Assembly: GCA_021845645.1 (NCBI GenBank)
Contig: JAJZVM010000005.1
Coordinates: 95,331 to 159,330, forward strand
From: Bacillota bacterium
GTDB taxonomy: Bacteria > Bacillota_E > JAJZYS01 > JAJYTV01
DNA length: 64,000 bases
Direction of reading: 5' to 3'
Of this stretch, positions 34,994 to 43,023 are shown piece after piece. The notes below the pieces were generated by a model. It was not told the origin of the DNA and searched no databases. It saw only the letters and a program-made list of their open reading frames with translations. The first letter of the stretch is position 1; the number at the start of each line of letters is the position of its first letter. The translations under genes were made by a program, and so were the position numbers.

Positions 34994-35764
34994 TTGTCGC
35001 ATGGCACGCCTTGCCCGGGAATCCGCCGCGGGCGCAGACTCCTGCGCCTGGCGGCGACGGGCGCCCTCCTCGTCCTGATCGCGCCCGCCGGTGCCCAGGC
35101 GGCACCGGCGCCGCCCGCCACAGCGGTGCTGAGCCACCCTCTGCCGGTGCCGAGGCAGGAGATCGCGCTGACGTTCGACGACGGTCCCGGCTCCGCCGCG
35201 ACGGCGAAGATCCTCGCACTGCTGAGGAGCCACGGCGCCCACGCCACCTTCTTCGTGCTGGGCACCGAGCTTGAGCGCTACCCGGGGCTCGCCGCCGAAG
35301 CGGCCCGCGAAGGCAACGAGCTCGCCGACCACGGCATGTCCCACCGGGCCTTCCCGCGGCTCGGTGCCAAGCGCCTGCTCTACGAGCTCCGCACGACCGC
35401 CGACCTGATCCTCGAGCTGACGGGCCGCTCCCCCGCCTTCGTCCGCCCGCCGTACGGCCGCGTGAACCAGCGTGTCGTGCAGGTGGCGAGGAGCCTGCAC
35501 ATGACCGTCGCCCTGTGGACGCTCGACACGCGCGACTGGCAGAATCCCGGTGCGGCCGCCATCGCCCGCCGCGTGCTCGAGCACGTGCGCCCCGGCGAGA
35601 TCGTCCTGATGCATGACGGCGGCGGCCCGCGTCCGCAGACCGTGGAGGCCGTGCGCATGATTCTGGCTGGCCTGGACGCGCGGGGCTACACCTCGGTGAC
35701 CCTGGGGCAACTGGTGCGGGATGCGCGCCCGGTCGCCGCGGCACCTGCACGGCACGGGGCCTAG
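34994..35764 (+). CDS. polysaccharide deacetylase (NodB/PgdA family)
   Basis: Exported CE4 metal-dependent N-deacetylase acting on peptidoglycan or another aminosugar polymer. 256 residues with a signal peptide (Arg-rich start, LLRLAATGALLVLIAPAGAQA, cleavage near residue 36). Motif 1 LTFDDGPG gives the catalytic base and metal Asp, motif 2 ADHGMSH gives the two metal His, motif 3 RPPYGR, motif 4 LWTLDTRDW and motif 5 IVLMHDGGG are all present. TTG 34994 follows GGGGGAGCCGG. Its stop shares the CTAG with the stop of the convergent PIG-L-type deacetylase. Confidence 0.92.
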   Translation: MSHGTPCPGIRRGRRLLRLAATGALLVLIAPAGAQAAPAPPATAVLSHPLPVPRQEIALTFDDGPGSAATAKILALLRSHGAHATFFVLGTELERYPGLAAEAAREGNELADHGMSHRAFPRLGAKRLLYELRTTADLILELTGRSPAFVRPPYGRVNQRVVQVARSLHMTVALWTLDTRDWQNPGAAAIARRVLEHVRPGEIVLMHDGGGPRPQTVEAVRMILAGLDARGYTSVTLGQLVRDARPVAAAPARHGA

Positions 35765-36471
35765 CGAGGAGACGGCGCAGGAATGTGGAGGTCCGTGCGG
35801 GACCTGAGGTGGAGCGGCTCGGCATACCGGCTGCCTGCCGCCTCGCCCAGGCGGCGGAGCTGCGCGCCGAGGCGCTCCAGGTACGGGTCGCCCTCGGCGA
35901 ACTGCGAGCGGTGGCAGGCGATGGCGCGGCTGCGCGCGTCATGGGCGTCGTCCGTGAGCGGGTGCAGTACGTCCGCCCGCTCCGGGAAGTAGAACAGGAT
36001 CCCTTGGACCGTCCACGGGGCGGCCTCGCCCGGCGCGTAGTGCACGAGTCCGGAGAGCAGCGCCGCCTCGCTCACCGCCAGGCCCACGGCCCTGTGGTCG
36101 GAGTGCGCCTCGTAGCGCAGCCACGGGTCGCAGACGAAGACGTAGTCGGGCCGGCAGCGGCGGATCTCGCGGACCGCGCGGTCGCGCAGGTCGTAGTGGT
36201 CCAGGGGGCCGCCGTCGGGCAGCCCCAGCATGCGGAGCTCGACGCCGAGCGCCGCCGCGGCGGCCCTCTGCTCCCCCGCGCGCATGCCGGCCACGGCCTC
36301 GGGGCGGAGCGCCGGATCCCGGGTGCCGAGCCGGCCATCCGTGACGACGGTCAGGTGCACCTCGGCCCCTCGCCGACGGAGGCTGAACAAGGTGCCGCCG
36401 CAGCCGAGCTCCGCATCGTCCGGGTGCGGCGAGAAGGCGAGATAGCGCTCGCATGCCTGCCAGTCCTGCAA
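35761..36471 (-). CDS. PIG-L/LmbE family N-deacetylase
   Basis: Zinc-dependent deacetylase of N-acetylglucosaminyl conjugates (BshB/MshB/PIG-L fold), 236 residues. Metal motif AFSPHPDDAELGCGG at residues about 12-26 and second site YEAHSDHRAVG with the third His are intact. TTG 36471 is supported by GGAG nine bases before it. Cytoplasmic. Possible substrates include the GlcNAc-malate precursor of bacillithiol or a glycan intermediate; no bshA or bshC lies nearby, so the assignment stays open. Confidence 0.9.
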   Translation of the reverse strand: MQDWQACERYLAFSPHPDDAELGCGGTLFSLRRRGAEVHLTVVTDGRLGTRDPALRPEAVAGMRAGEQRAAAAALGVELRMLGLPDGGPLDHYDLRDRAVREIRRCRPDYVFVCDPWLRYEAHSDHRAVGLAVSEAALLSGLVHYAPGEAAPWTVQGILFYFPERADVLHPLTDDAHDARSRAIACHRSQFAEGDPYLERLGAQLRRLGEAAGSRYAEPLHLRSRTDLHIPAPSPR

Positions 36472-36505
36472 ATGGTCGGCTCCTTCGCTCCTGTCGACTC
36501 GGGAG

Positions 36506-36811
36506 CTAGAGGTTCAACGAGACGTCGAGCGGCAGCACGAAGACGATGGTGCCGCTCTCCCATTCGCCGCGGGCCTGCGGCTGGGCCGGTCCAGCGCTCT
36601 GGCGCAGGTCGCTCACGATGCCGTCCACCTCGTCCTGCGGCGCCACCAGCAGGAGCACCGCGCTGCCGCGGCGCAGAAAGCCGCCCTGGGCCAGAAGGCG
36701 CGTGAAGCGGCGCTGGCGGTGGCGCAGGAAGGTCTCCACCTTCCCCAGCCGCGGCTCAGGCACCACCGCGATCACCTGGCGCAGTTCCCCGCCGAGGCTC
36801 TCGTCCGGCAC
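36506..36811 (-). CDS. PII-like cyclic-di-AMP receptor (DarA/PstA family)
   Basis: 101 residues matching the DarA/YaaQ family (PF06153) in order: LRQVIAVVPEPRLGKVETFL, then RFTRLLAQGGFLRRGSAVLLLVAP, and SGTIVFVLPLDVSLN at the end. Bacillus YaaQ reads RVTKLATTGGFLKSGNTTF and ATVFVLPVEQF at these places. Family members are trimers that bind c-di-AMP in loops between the strands; the B-loop segment here (about 71-86) is short. GTG 36811 follows AGGAGG. In Bacillus the gene lies beside tmk and holB; here it follows the error-prone polymerase by 29 bases, a different context. Confidence 0.75.
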   Translation of the reverse strand: MPDESLGGELRQVIAVVPEPRLGKVETFLRHRQRRFTRLLAQGGFLRRGSAVLLLVAPQDEVDGIVSDLRQSAGPAQPQARGEWESGTIVFVLPLDVSLNL

Positions 36812-36840
36812 GGGTCGTCCTCCTCCGCGTTCGTCTCGCC

Positions 36841-39800
36841 TCATTCTACGCGCAGACCGAGGTCCGGCTCAAAGAGTTCCTCCGCACGCACCGTAAGGCC
36901 GCGCCCGCGCCGCTGCACACGCCCGCTCACCCCCAGGAGGGGCGGCCGCCGCCCGAAGAGCAGGTCTCCCTGGCGGCGGTACACGTCCTCCATCGCGACG
37001 AGGTCCAGCAGTCCTGTCTCATCCTCGAGCATGAAGAACGCCACCACCACACCGCTGCGCGTCGGCGGCCGGTGCGGCCGGAAGAGGACGCCCGCGACGC
37101 GGACGTCCTTGCCGTGGCGCAGGCCTTTGGTCATCCCGACGCTGAGGATGCCCTGGCCCTGCAAAGCAGGCCTGGCCGCCGCCGCCAGGCGGCTCGGGCC
37201 GCGCAGGCCGAGCACGGCCTCCTGGCGCCAGAAGCGCTGCCAGGGCGCGAAATCCGGCATGTCAGGCGCCGCGGGGGGGAAAAGGCCTCCCGCGTCGCGC
37301 TGCGCCCCGATCTGCCAGAGCAGCCGGCGCCGGTTGCGATCGAAGCGGTCGAGGGCCCCGGCGTCACAGAGCGCCGCGAGTTCGTCCGCCGCGAGCTCCG
37401 CGCGCCGGGCGAGATCCTGCAGGTCCGCGAAGGGCCTTTCCCGGCGCGCCGCCAGGATCCGCGCGCGCTGTGCCGCACCGAGGCCGCGCACGGCGCACAG
37501 GCCTACGCGCACGCTCCCGTCGCCACCCACCGTATAGGAAGACTCGGAGCGGGCGATGTCGAGCGGCCGGAAGCGGACCCCCCGGCGCAGGGCCTCGCCC
37601 ACCAGGATGTGCGGCGGGTAGTAGCCCATCGGCTGCTGCGACAGGAGCCCCGCGAACAGGGCCTCCGGGCGGCGGGCCGAGAGCTGGGCGGTGCGCAGGG
37701 CGGTATGCGCAAAGGCGGCGGCGTGCGCCTCGGGAAAGCCGTAGCTCGCATAGCCTTGCAGCATCGCGAAGATCTCGCGCGCCACCCCGGGATCGCTGCC
37801 GTTCTCCGCGGCCTTTGCGCAGAAGAGCTCACCCAGGCTCTCCATCTCGGAGGCGGAGCGCGCGTGCGTCATCACGCGGCGCAGCTGGTCGGACTCGCCC
37901 GGCGTGAACCCGCCGATCGTGGTCGCGATCTCGATCACCTGCTCCTGGAAGAGCACGACCCCGTACGTCTTCTCGAGGATCGGCGCCAGGCGCGGATCGA
38001 GGTAGGTGATGCTCTCCCGCCCGGCGCGCCGCCTGAGGTACGGGGTGACCATATTGCCCTTGATCGGGCCTGGCCTTATGATCGCGAGCGCGTGCACGAT
38101 GTCCTCGAAGCTCTCGGCCGCCATCTGCCCCTGCAGAGCGCGCTGCGCCGGACTCTCGAGCTGGAAGAGGCCGATCGTCTCGCCGCCGGCGACGAGCGCC
38201 ATGGCCGCAGGATCCTCGGCCGCCCTGGCGCCCGCGAGCTCCGGTGCGGCCCGGTACGCCTCGTCCAGCACGGCAAGCGTGCGCAGGCTCAGGAGGTCGA
38301 GCTTGAGAAAGCCGAGATCCTCGACGTCCACCTTGTCGAACGGCACGATCGCCACGCCCTTGGCCGACAGCTGGCGCGGCGCCACCTCGCTCACAGGCTG
38401 GCGGCTCACGATCAGGCCCCCGAGGTGCGTGCCGAGATGGCGCGGCAGGCCGGCCACCGCGGCGGCGGTCCGCAGCAGAAGCGCGAGGCGTTCGGAGGCG
38501 CCGCTTGCGGCCTTGAGTTCGGGGAAGAGGTCCCAGCGCCTCAGGATCGCGTCGGCCGGCATGTGCGGCAGCCGGCGCTGCAGCTCCGCCACCTCCGCGG
38601 CGGGAAAACCGAGCGCCTTGCCGAGGTCGCGCACGGCCGAGCGCCCCTGGAACGTCTGGTAGGTCGCGACGCCGGCGACGTGTTCCTTGCCGTAGCGGCG
38701 GAAGAGGTAGGCGGCGACGCGGTCGCGCGCGCGGTGGTCGAAGTCGAGGTCGATGTCCGGCCGCTCGGCGCGCTCGCGGCTCAGGAAGCGCTCGAACAGA
38801 AGCCGTCGCGCGATCGGGTCCACCTCCGTCAGACCGAGGCAGTAGGCCACGGCCGAGTCTGCCGCGGAGCCGCGCCCGGCGACGCGGATGCCCTCCGCCC
38901 GCGCGAAGCGGACGACATCCCAGACGAGCAGGAAGTACTCGGCAAAGCCGAGCTCCGCGATCGTGCCGAGCTCGTGCTGCAGGCGCCGCCCCACCTCGCC
39001 CCGCAGGCTGGGGTAGCGGCGCCGGGCCCCCTCGTGCACCAGCTGTTCGAGCGCGCCCTGCGCCGTATGCCCGGGCGGCAGCGGATAGGCGGGGTAGAGC
39101 CGCACCCCAGGCGTGATCGGCGCCGCGCAGCGCGCCGCGATCTCATCGCTCGCCGCAACGAGCTCCGTCCGGTCGCGAAAGCGTTCGGCCATCTCCTCCT
39201 CCGACAGGAGGTAGCGCTCGCCGTTGAGCGGCCGCTCCCGGCGCACCTCGTCGACGCTGCAGCCGAGCCGCACGCACGTCAGGACGTCGTGCACCCAGAA
39301 GTCCTCGCGCCGCAGGTGGTGCACCCCCGCCGTCGCCACCTGCGGCAGGTCGAAGCGGCGCGCGAGCTCCCAGAGCCCCGCCTCGAGCGCCTGGTCGCCC
39401 GGCAGGGCACCGCGCTGCACCTCCACGTAGAGCCTGCCGGGGAACATCTCGCGCAGGCGCCGCAGCGCCTCTTCGGCAAGATCCGCGCGCCGGGCGAGGA
39501 GCGCCCTGCCGATCGGCCCCTCGCGGCCGCCCGTCAGCGCGATCAGCCCCTCTTCGCGCGCGAGCTCCTGGAACGGCAGGCGCGGCTCACCCCGCTGGGA
39601 TCCAAGGTGCGCCGTCGTCAGCAGGCGGCAGAGCCCTGCGTAGCCCGCGGGACCCGTCGCGAGCAGGATCAGGCGCGCGCCGTCCTGGAGCGTCACCTCG
39701 CTGCCGGCGATCGGCTGGATGTCGAGCCGCCGCGCGGCGCGGCAGAGGGACGCCACGCCGCTGACGCTGTCATGGTCGGTGAGGGCGATGGCCCGCTGGC

Positions 39801-39888
39801 CGAGCTCGGCCGCGCGCGCGGCCACGGCCTCGGGCATCGCCGTGCCGTCAAGAAGCGAGAAGGCCGAGTGCACGTGCAGGTGCACCAA
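36841..39888 (-). CDS. dnaE2: error-prone DNA polymerase III alpha (DnaE2/ImuC)
   Basis: C-family polymerase, about 1015 residues, that extends past lesions with ImuB as adaptor. PHP domain at the N-terminus (LHVHSAFSLLDGTAMPEAV, ALTDHDSVSG), active-site aspartates in RPDIDLDFD, helix-hairpin-helix GYASYGFPEAHAAAFAHTA, and a C-terminal OB fold (VAGVLFRPHRPPTRSGVVVAFFMLEDE). The short length and the FMLEDETG motif are typical of DnaE2 rather than replicative DnaE1. TTG 39888 or GTG 39885 is the likely start; the ribosome site (GGAAGGG) is a little distant. It lies on the same strand as DUF6504 and imuB but is separated from them by a GNAT gene on the other strand. The promoter region shows no clear LexA box. 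Confidence 0.9.
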   Translation of the reverse strand: MVHLHVHSAFSLLDGTAMPEAVAARAAELGQRAIALTDHDSVSGVASLCRAARRLDIQPIAGSEVTLQDGARLILLATGPAGYAGLCRLLTTAHLGSQRGEPRLPFQELAREEGLIALTGGREGPIGRALLARRADLAEEALRRLREMFPGRLYVEVQRGALPGDQALEAGLWELARRFDLPQVATAGVHHLRREDFWVHDVLTCVRLGCSVDEVRRERPLNGERYLLSEEEMAERFRDRTELVAASDEIAARCAAPITPGVRLYPAYPLPPGHTAQGALEQLVHEGARRRYPSLRGEVGRRLQHELGTIAELGFAEYFLLVWDVVRFARAEGIRVAGRGSAADSAVAYCLGLTEVDPIARRLLFERFLSRERAERPDIDLDFDHRARDRVAAYLFRRYGKEHVAGVATYQTFQGRSAVRDLGKALGFPAAEVAELQRRLPHMPADAILRRWDLFPELKAASGASERLALLLRTAAAVAGLPRHLGTHLGGLIVSRQPVSEVAPRQLSAKGVAIVPFDKVDVEDLGFLKLDLLSLRTLAVLDEAYRAAPELAGARAAEDPAAMALVAGGETIGLFQLESPAQRALQGQMAAESFEDIVHALAIIRPGPIKGNMVTPYLRRRAGRESITYLDPRLAPILEKTYGVVLFQEQVIEIATTIGGFTPGESDQLRRVMTHARSASEMESLGELFCAKAAENGSDPGVAREIFAMLQGYASYGFPEAHAAAFAHTALRTAQLSARRPEALFAGLLSQQPMGYYPPHILVGEALRRGVRFRPLDIARSESSYTVGGDGSVRVGLCAVRGLGAAQRARILAARRERPFADLQDLARRAELAADELAALCDAGALDRFDRNRRRLLWQIGAQRDAGGLFPPAAPDMPDFAPWQRFWRQEAVLGLRGPSRLAAAARPALQGQGILSVGMTKGLRHGKDVRVAGVLFRPHRPPTRSGVVVAFFMLEDETGLLDLVAMEDVYRRQGDLLFGRRPPLLGVSGRVQRRGRGLTVRAEELFEPDLGLRVE

Positions 39889-39997
39889 TTCTGCATACGC
39901 CCTTCCTGGGATGAACGCCGCCGAACCATGGAGGCCGCACCCGGCGCCTTGGGCCGGGTGCGGCCTGCAGGAACCTGTTCGGCTTACCCTGAACAGC

Positions 39998-40828
39998 GTG
40001 GCCGAAGGGGGCGAGGATACGCAGGAACCCACCTTCCGCCGCCTCGACGCCAAGGACCTGCCGCTCCTGCAGGCCTGGCTCGCCGCGGAGCCCGCCCTGC
40101 GCTGGTACGCCCATGGCGTGGCGCCGACCGCGGAGGATATGGAGAGAAAGTACCTGCCGCGCATCCTCGGCGAGGTGCCGGTCTCATGCTGGATCCTGAT
40201 GCGCTGCGGGCATGCCGCCGGCTTTTTCCAGACCTATCGCCTGCGCGACTTCCCGGATCACCCGGCGGGCCCCCGCGCAGGCGCCGCCGGTCTCGACTTC
40301 CTGCTCGCGCCGGCCGAGATCGGCCAGGGCCGCGCGACTTCGGCGCTCCTGGCCTTCCTGCGGCAGGTCGTGTTCGCGGCGCCGGACATCCTGCGCTGCT
40401 ATGCGGACCCCGATCCCGCCAACCTCGCCTCCGTACGGGCCCTGCGCCGCGCAGGCTTCCGCGCCGCACCAGGGCGCAGTCCGGCGGGCGTCCTGCTGCT
40501 CGCCTGGCCGCGCCCTCGGCCCTCGCTCAGTCGTAGTTGCGGGTCAGGGTCCAGTCGCGCCGCTCGAGGTCGAAGAGGAGTTCGAACACGCCACCGCCTT
40601 CGGTCTCGACGCGATACACCTGCCGCTCGCCGTGTCCCTCCCACCACTCGCCGGCTTCCCGCCAGGCCTCGAGCACCCGCGCCACGCGGTGGCGGCCGCG
40701 GAAGGAGAAGGCGAGCGGCGCCCCGTCCCTGCGCTCCGCCACCGGCACCGGCCGGTTCACGAGTCTCGACATCGCATTCCCTCGCTCTCGCCGTCTATTG
40801 CCGCATCTGCGCCTCGCCGCGCCGGTAG
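39998..40828 (+). CDS. GNAT acetyltransferase with anomalous C-terminal run-on
   Basis: Residues about 8-175 form an AAC(6')-type GNAT domain: FRRLDAKDLPLLQAWLAAEP, WYAHGVAPTAEDM, AGLDFLLAPAEIGQGRATSALLAFL (acetyl-CoA loop) and DPDPANLASVRALRRAGFR. The domain ends near 40520 but the frame stays open for a further 100 Arg/Pro-rich residues that are antisense to DUF6504 and the end of imuB. A one-base shift would stop at the TAG at 40534, so a frameshift or lost stop is likely. GTG 39998 has no ribosome site; TACCCT at 39985-39990 as -10 would make it leaderless. Siderophore or aminoglycoside acetylation are family possibilities. Confidence 0.6.
   Translation: MAEGGEDTQEPTFRRLDAKDLPLLQAWLAAEPALRWYAHGVAPTAEDMERKYLPRILGEVPVSCWILMRCGHAAGFFQTYRLRDFPDHPAGPRAGAAGLDFLLAPAEIGQGRATSALLAFLRQVVFAAPDILRCYADPDPANLASVRALRRAGFRAAPGRSPAGVLLLAWPRPRPSLSRSCGSGSSRAARGRRGVRTRHRLRSRRDTPAARRVPPTTRRLPARPRAPAPRGGGRGRRRRAAPRPCAPPPAPAGSRVSTSHSLALAVYCRICASPRR
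40527..40772 (-). CDS. DUF6504-like mutasome-associated protein
   Basis: 81 residues: SRLVNRPVPVAERRDGAPLA, then FRGRHRVARVLEAWREAGEWWEG and YRVETEGGGVFELLFDLERRDWTLTRNYD. Matches the small DUF6504-type proteins encoded beside imuB/dnaE2 in Gram-positives; the WRE-GEWW and FELxFD motifs are typical. ATG 40772 follows GAGGGA and lies 22 bases after the imuB stop, so it is co-transcribed with imuB under the SOS promoter. Function not established; a protein-protein role in the mutasome is plausible. Confidence 0.75.
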   Translation of the reverse strand: MSRLVNRPVPVAERRDGAPLAFSFRGRHRVARVLEAWREAGEWWEGHGERQVYRVETEGGGVFELLFDLERRDWTLTRNYD

Positions 40829-41928
40829 GGGTCATAGTAGGCCAGGCGCTGCTCGCGCCCCGGCAGGCGTTCCAGCGGCGGCGGCCCTGTCCGGCGCCGC
40901 TGGGGGGCGCTCGCGACCGGGTAGAAGAGGCCGCGCTCCTGGACCTCGTGCGCCTCCTCCGTCGCAGGCACGAGGCGCAGGCAGATCTCCCGCACGCCCT
41001 CGCCGGCGACCGCCAGGGCCATGCCAAGCAGGGCCGCCTCCAGCCGGCGTCGCTCGCGCGTCGGCCGCAGCAGGGCGCGACGCGTGGTCCGGTGGCAGGA
41101 TGCCATGTCCTCGACCCCGAGCTCGAGGGATCCGATCGAGGGCAGAGGGCGCGCTCCCGCCGTAAGCACCGACATTCCCTCCGTCACGGCCTGGGCGATC
41201 TCGAGCCGGTTTGTGCAGGCCGTCTCAGGGTAGCTGCGCCGCCAGGAGAGGTCCTGCGGCGGCAGGAGCGGCCGGTAGCCCCTGGGCTCCTCCCCCTGCG
41301 CGAACTGCCAGAGCTCGCGCCCGACGGCCCCCACCTGCTGCCACAGGGCGCCGGGCCCGAGCGGCAGAACGTCCCCGACCTTCTTGAGCCCGAGCCCGCC
41401 GAGGCGGCGCTGTGCCGACGGCGGCAGCCAGTCGAGCGCGGCGAGCGGCAGGTCGCTCCGCGCCCCCGTGCAGAGGATGCCACCCGGCACCCCGGTCTGC
41501 AGGCCGCCGCGAACGCGGGCCCTGGCGAGGCGCAGGCTCTCGCCCGCCGCGGCGCGCACCCGCCAGCCGATGCCCTTGCAGGCCGCGATCGCAGCCGGGA
41601 CGTCCTCCGGCGACCAGAGCTCGATCGCCATCTCGCCCATGTCGCACTCCATCACGCCGCGCGCCACCGTGAAGAGGCGCTGGCGCAGCTCCGCCTGCAG
41701 TTCGGCGCAGGCGGCGTCCCCGGGGTCGCGGCGCCAGAGGAGGCCCAGGGCGAGCAGGGCGGCCGGCGACAGTTCCTGCCCCGGCACGAGGCCGCTCCCG
41801 GCGGCCTGGGCCGAGAGATCGCGCAGGCGCCGGCCTGCGAGCACGGCGAGCGGCTTCCCGACGAGTGCCGGCTCGCGCTGCTGGAGAAGCTGCGCTCTCA
41901 GGCCGTCGATCCCCATGTAGAGCAGCAT
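40795..41928 (-). CDS. imuB: ImuB-like inactive Y-family polymerase homologue
   Basis: Non-catalytic Y-family protein that links DnaE2 to the sliding clamp. 377 residues. N-terminus MLLYMGIDGLRAQLL aligns with the first catalytic Asp motif of polymerases, but the SIDE motif is replaced (CDMGEMAIELW), so the second Asp is lost. A helix-hairpin-helix region follows (SAQRRLGGLGLKKVGDVLPLG), and the C-terminus is Pro/Arg-rich (PQRRRTGPPPLERLPGREQRLAYYDPYRR). ATG 41928 follows GAGGTGGAG. A strong promoter with a LexA box directly upstream makes it SOS-inducible. Confidence 0.82.
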   Translation of the reverse strand: MLLYMGIDGLRAQLLQQREPALVGKPLAVLAGRRLRDLSAQAAGSGLVPGQELSPAALLALGLLWRRDPGDAACAELQAELRQRLFTVARGVMECDMGEMAIELWSPEDVPAAIAACKGIGWRVRAAAGESLRLARARVRGGLQTGVPGGILCTGARSDLPLAALDWLPPSAQRRLGGLGLKKVGDVLPLGPGALWQQVGAVGRELWQFAQGEEPRGYRPLLPPQDLSWRRSYPETACTNRLEIAQAVTEGMSVLTAGARPLPSIGSLELGVEDMASCHRTTRRALLRPTRERRRLEAALLGMALAVAGEGVREICLRLVPATEEAHEVQERGLFYPVASAPQRRRTGPPPLERLPGREQRLAYYDPYRRGEAQMRQ

Positions 41929-41947
41929 GCGGTGCTCCACCTCGTTT

Positions 41948-41997
41948 CAGAACATTTGTTCTGATTCGAGTATAGGGGGCCAGAAAGGGACCGTCAA
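41948..41997 (-). promoter_or_regulatory. SOS promoter of imuB with LexA box
   Basis: Minus strand: -35 TTGACG (41997-41992), 17-base spacer, -10 TATACT (41974-41969). The palindrome CAGAACATTTGTTCTG (41948-41963) contains GAAC-N4-GTTC, the Bacillus/actinobacterial LexA core, over the expected transcription start. LexA bound here would block initiation. Confidence 0.85.
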
Positions 41998-42030
41998 GCC
42001 GACGCGGATGGCAATGCATGCATAAGAAGA

Positions 42031-42063
42031 CACCGCTCCCCTGCAAACTGCAGGAGAGCGGTG
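42031..42063 (-). terminator. intrinsic terminator of small membrane gene
   Basis: Arms 42031-42045 and 42049-42063 pair over 15 positions with one C-A mismatch; on the minus strand the stem is followed by TCTTCTTAT. It lies 15 bases after the stop of the 61-residue gene and also shields the imuB promoter. Confidence 0.7.
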
Positions 42064-42077
42064 CCGGCGGGAGGCGG

Positions 42078-42263
42078 TCAGGCGATCATGCTGTAAATCC
42101 ACAGGAAGATGGCGAGGGTGACCACGCCGACGAGTGCCGCATCCATGTCCACCACGGTCCCCTGGACGGCACTCCCGGCGGCGAGGGCAACTTGTCCGAG
42201 CAGCATCGCACCGGAGAACACGCCAAGGAACAGCCAACGCCGCAAGCTCCGCCACCTCCCCAT
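42078..42263 (-). CDS. small membrane protein, 61 aa
   Basis: ATG 42263. Basic start (GRWRSLRRW), then two hydrophobic helices: LFLGVFSGAMLLGQVALAAG, possibly a signal peptide cleaved after LAAG, and ALVGVVTLAIFLWIYSMIA at the C-terminus. No family recognised. There is no Shine-Dalgarno, but TACAAT at 42282-42277 places transcription start about seven bases before the ATG, so the message may be almost leaderless. Bracketed by a good terminator, which supports a real transcription unit. Confidence 0.6.
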   Translation of the reverse strand: MGRWRSLRRWLFLGVFSGAMLLGQVALAAGSAVQGTVVDMDAALVGVVTLAIFLWIYSMIA

Positions 42264-42276
42264 GCGTACGACGCAT

Positions 42277-42282
42277 ATTGTA
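42277..42282 (-). promoter_or_regulatory. -10 box of the 61-residue gene
   Basis: TACAAT on the minus strand, 13 bases before the ATG. No matching -35. Confidence 0.4.
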
Positions 42283-42524
42283 GCACGCGTTCGCCATATG
42301 CTCATGGTCTTTCGGCCGTTGATATGGCCAGGCGGACCAGAACCGCGTCGCCGCGTGTCCGAGGGCGCCCGAGTCGCGCCATGGCGCCGCAACGGCAGGA
42401 GCGGCCAGCAAAGCCAGAGAATTCACCTGTACGGATCTCCGTCGCATTTAGTAAAATGCACGGAAAGGATCGCCGGCCCTGCCGTCGGCGACCCAGATCC
42501 GCGGCGAAGTGGGAGGTGTTCCGC

Positions 42525-42977
42525 ATGGCCCACCGGTTGTTCACGGTGTCCGAAGCGAACGCTCTCGTGCCATTCCTGGAAGGCCACCTTCGACGCCTTC
42601 AGGAGCTGCAGCGGCAGGCACAGTCCCACTTCGAGGAGATGGAGCGGATCAAGGCGGTCGGCTACAAGCCTGACGGCAAGCTGATTCTGCAGCGGGACTT
42701 CCAGGATACCCGCGACGCCTTCGACCGCTCGGTGGCGGAAGCCAACGCCCGGATCGCCGACATCAACCGCACCGGCTGCCAGCTCAAGAGCGTGGAGTCC
42801 GGACTCGTGGACTTCCCGAGCGTTCTCGAAGAGCACGAGGTGCTGCTCTGCTGGAAGCTCGGCGAGGATGTCCTGCGCCACTACCATTCGCCACTGGAAG
42901 GCTTCGACGGACGCCGCCACCTGCCCGACTGGGCTCTGCCGCAGGAGTCCGGCGACCCGAACGCCAACGCCAGCTGA
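42525..42977 (+). CDS. DUF2203 family protein
   Basis: 150-residue helical protein: HRLFTVSEANALVPFLEGHLRRLQELQ at the start, then a long coiled segment (FEEMERIKAVGYKPDGK, DAFDRSVAEANARIADINRTGCQLKSV) and the signature GLVDFPSVLEEHEVLLCWKLGE ending DGRRHLP. These are the hallmarks of DUF2203, found in Bacillota, Chloroflexota and Actinomycetota, with no known function. ATG 42525 follows GGGAGG. TAAAAT at 42452-42457 may be the -10. A 12-bp hairpin ends the transcript, so it is monocistronic. Confidence 0.88.
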   Translation: MAHRLFTVSEANALVPFLEGHLRRLQELQRQAQSHFEEMERIKAVGYKPDGKLILQRDFQDTRDAFDRSVAEANARIADINRTGCQLKSVESGLVDFPSVLEEHEVLLCWKLGEDVLRHYHSPLEGFDGRRHLPDWALPQESGDPNANAS

Positions 42978-42993
42978 ACAACCCTTGTCGCTG

Positions 42994-43023
42994 CGGCGGA
43001 CCGCCTTCGTAGGCGGTCCGCCG
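42994..43023 (+). terminator. terminator of DUF2203 gene
   Basis: CGGCGGACCGCC (42994-43005) and GGCGGTCCGCCG (43012-43023) form a perfect 12-bp stem with a 6-base loop, followed by TCCTGTT, 17 bases after the stop. Confidence 0.7.

Noticed and set aside
39971..39996. GAACCTGTTC and CTGTTC-N10-GAACAG near the dnaE2/GNAT gap as a LexA box
   Set aside because: Spacing between GAAC and GTTC is two bases, or the wide dyad ten, not the four needed for the Bacillus/actinobacterial LexA site seen before imuB.
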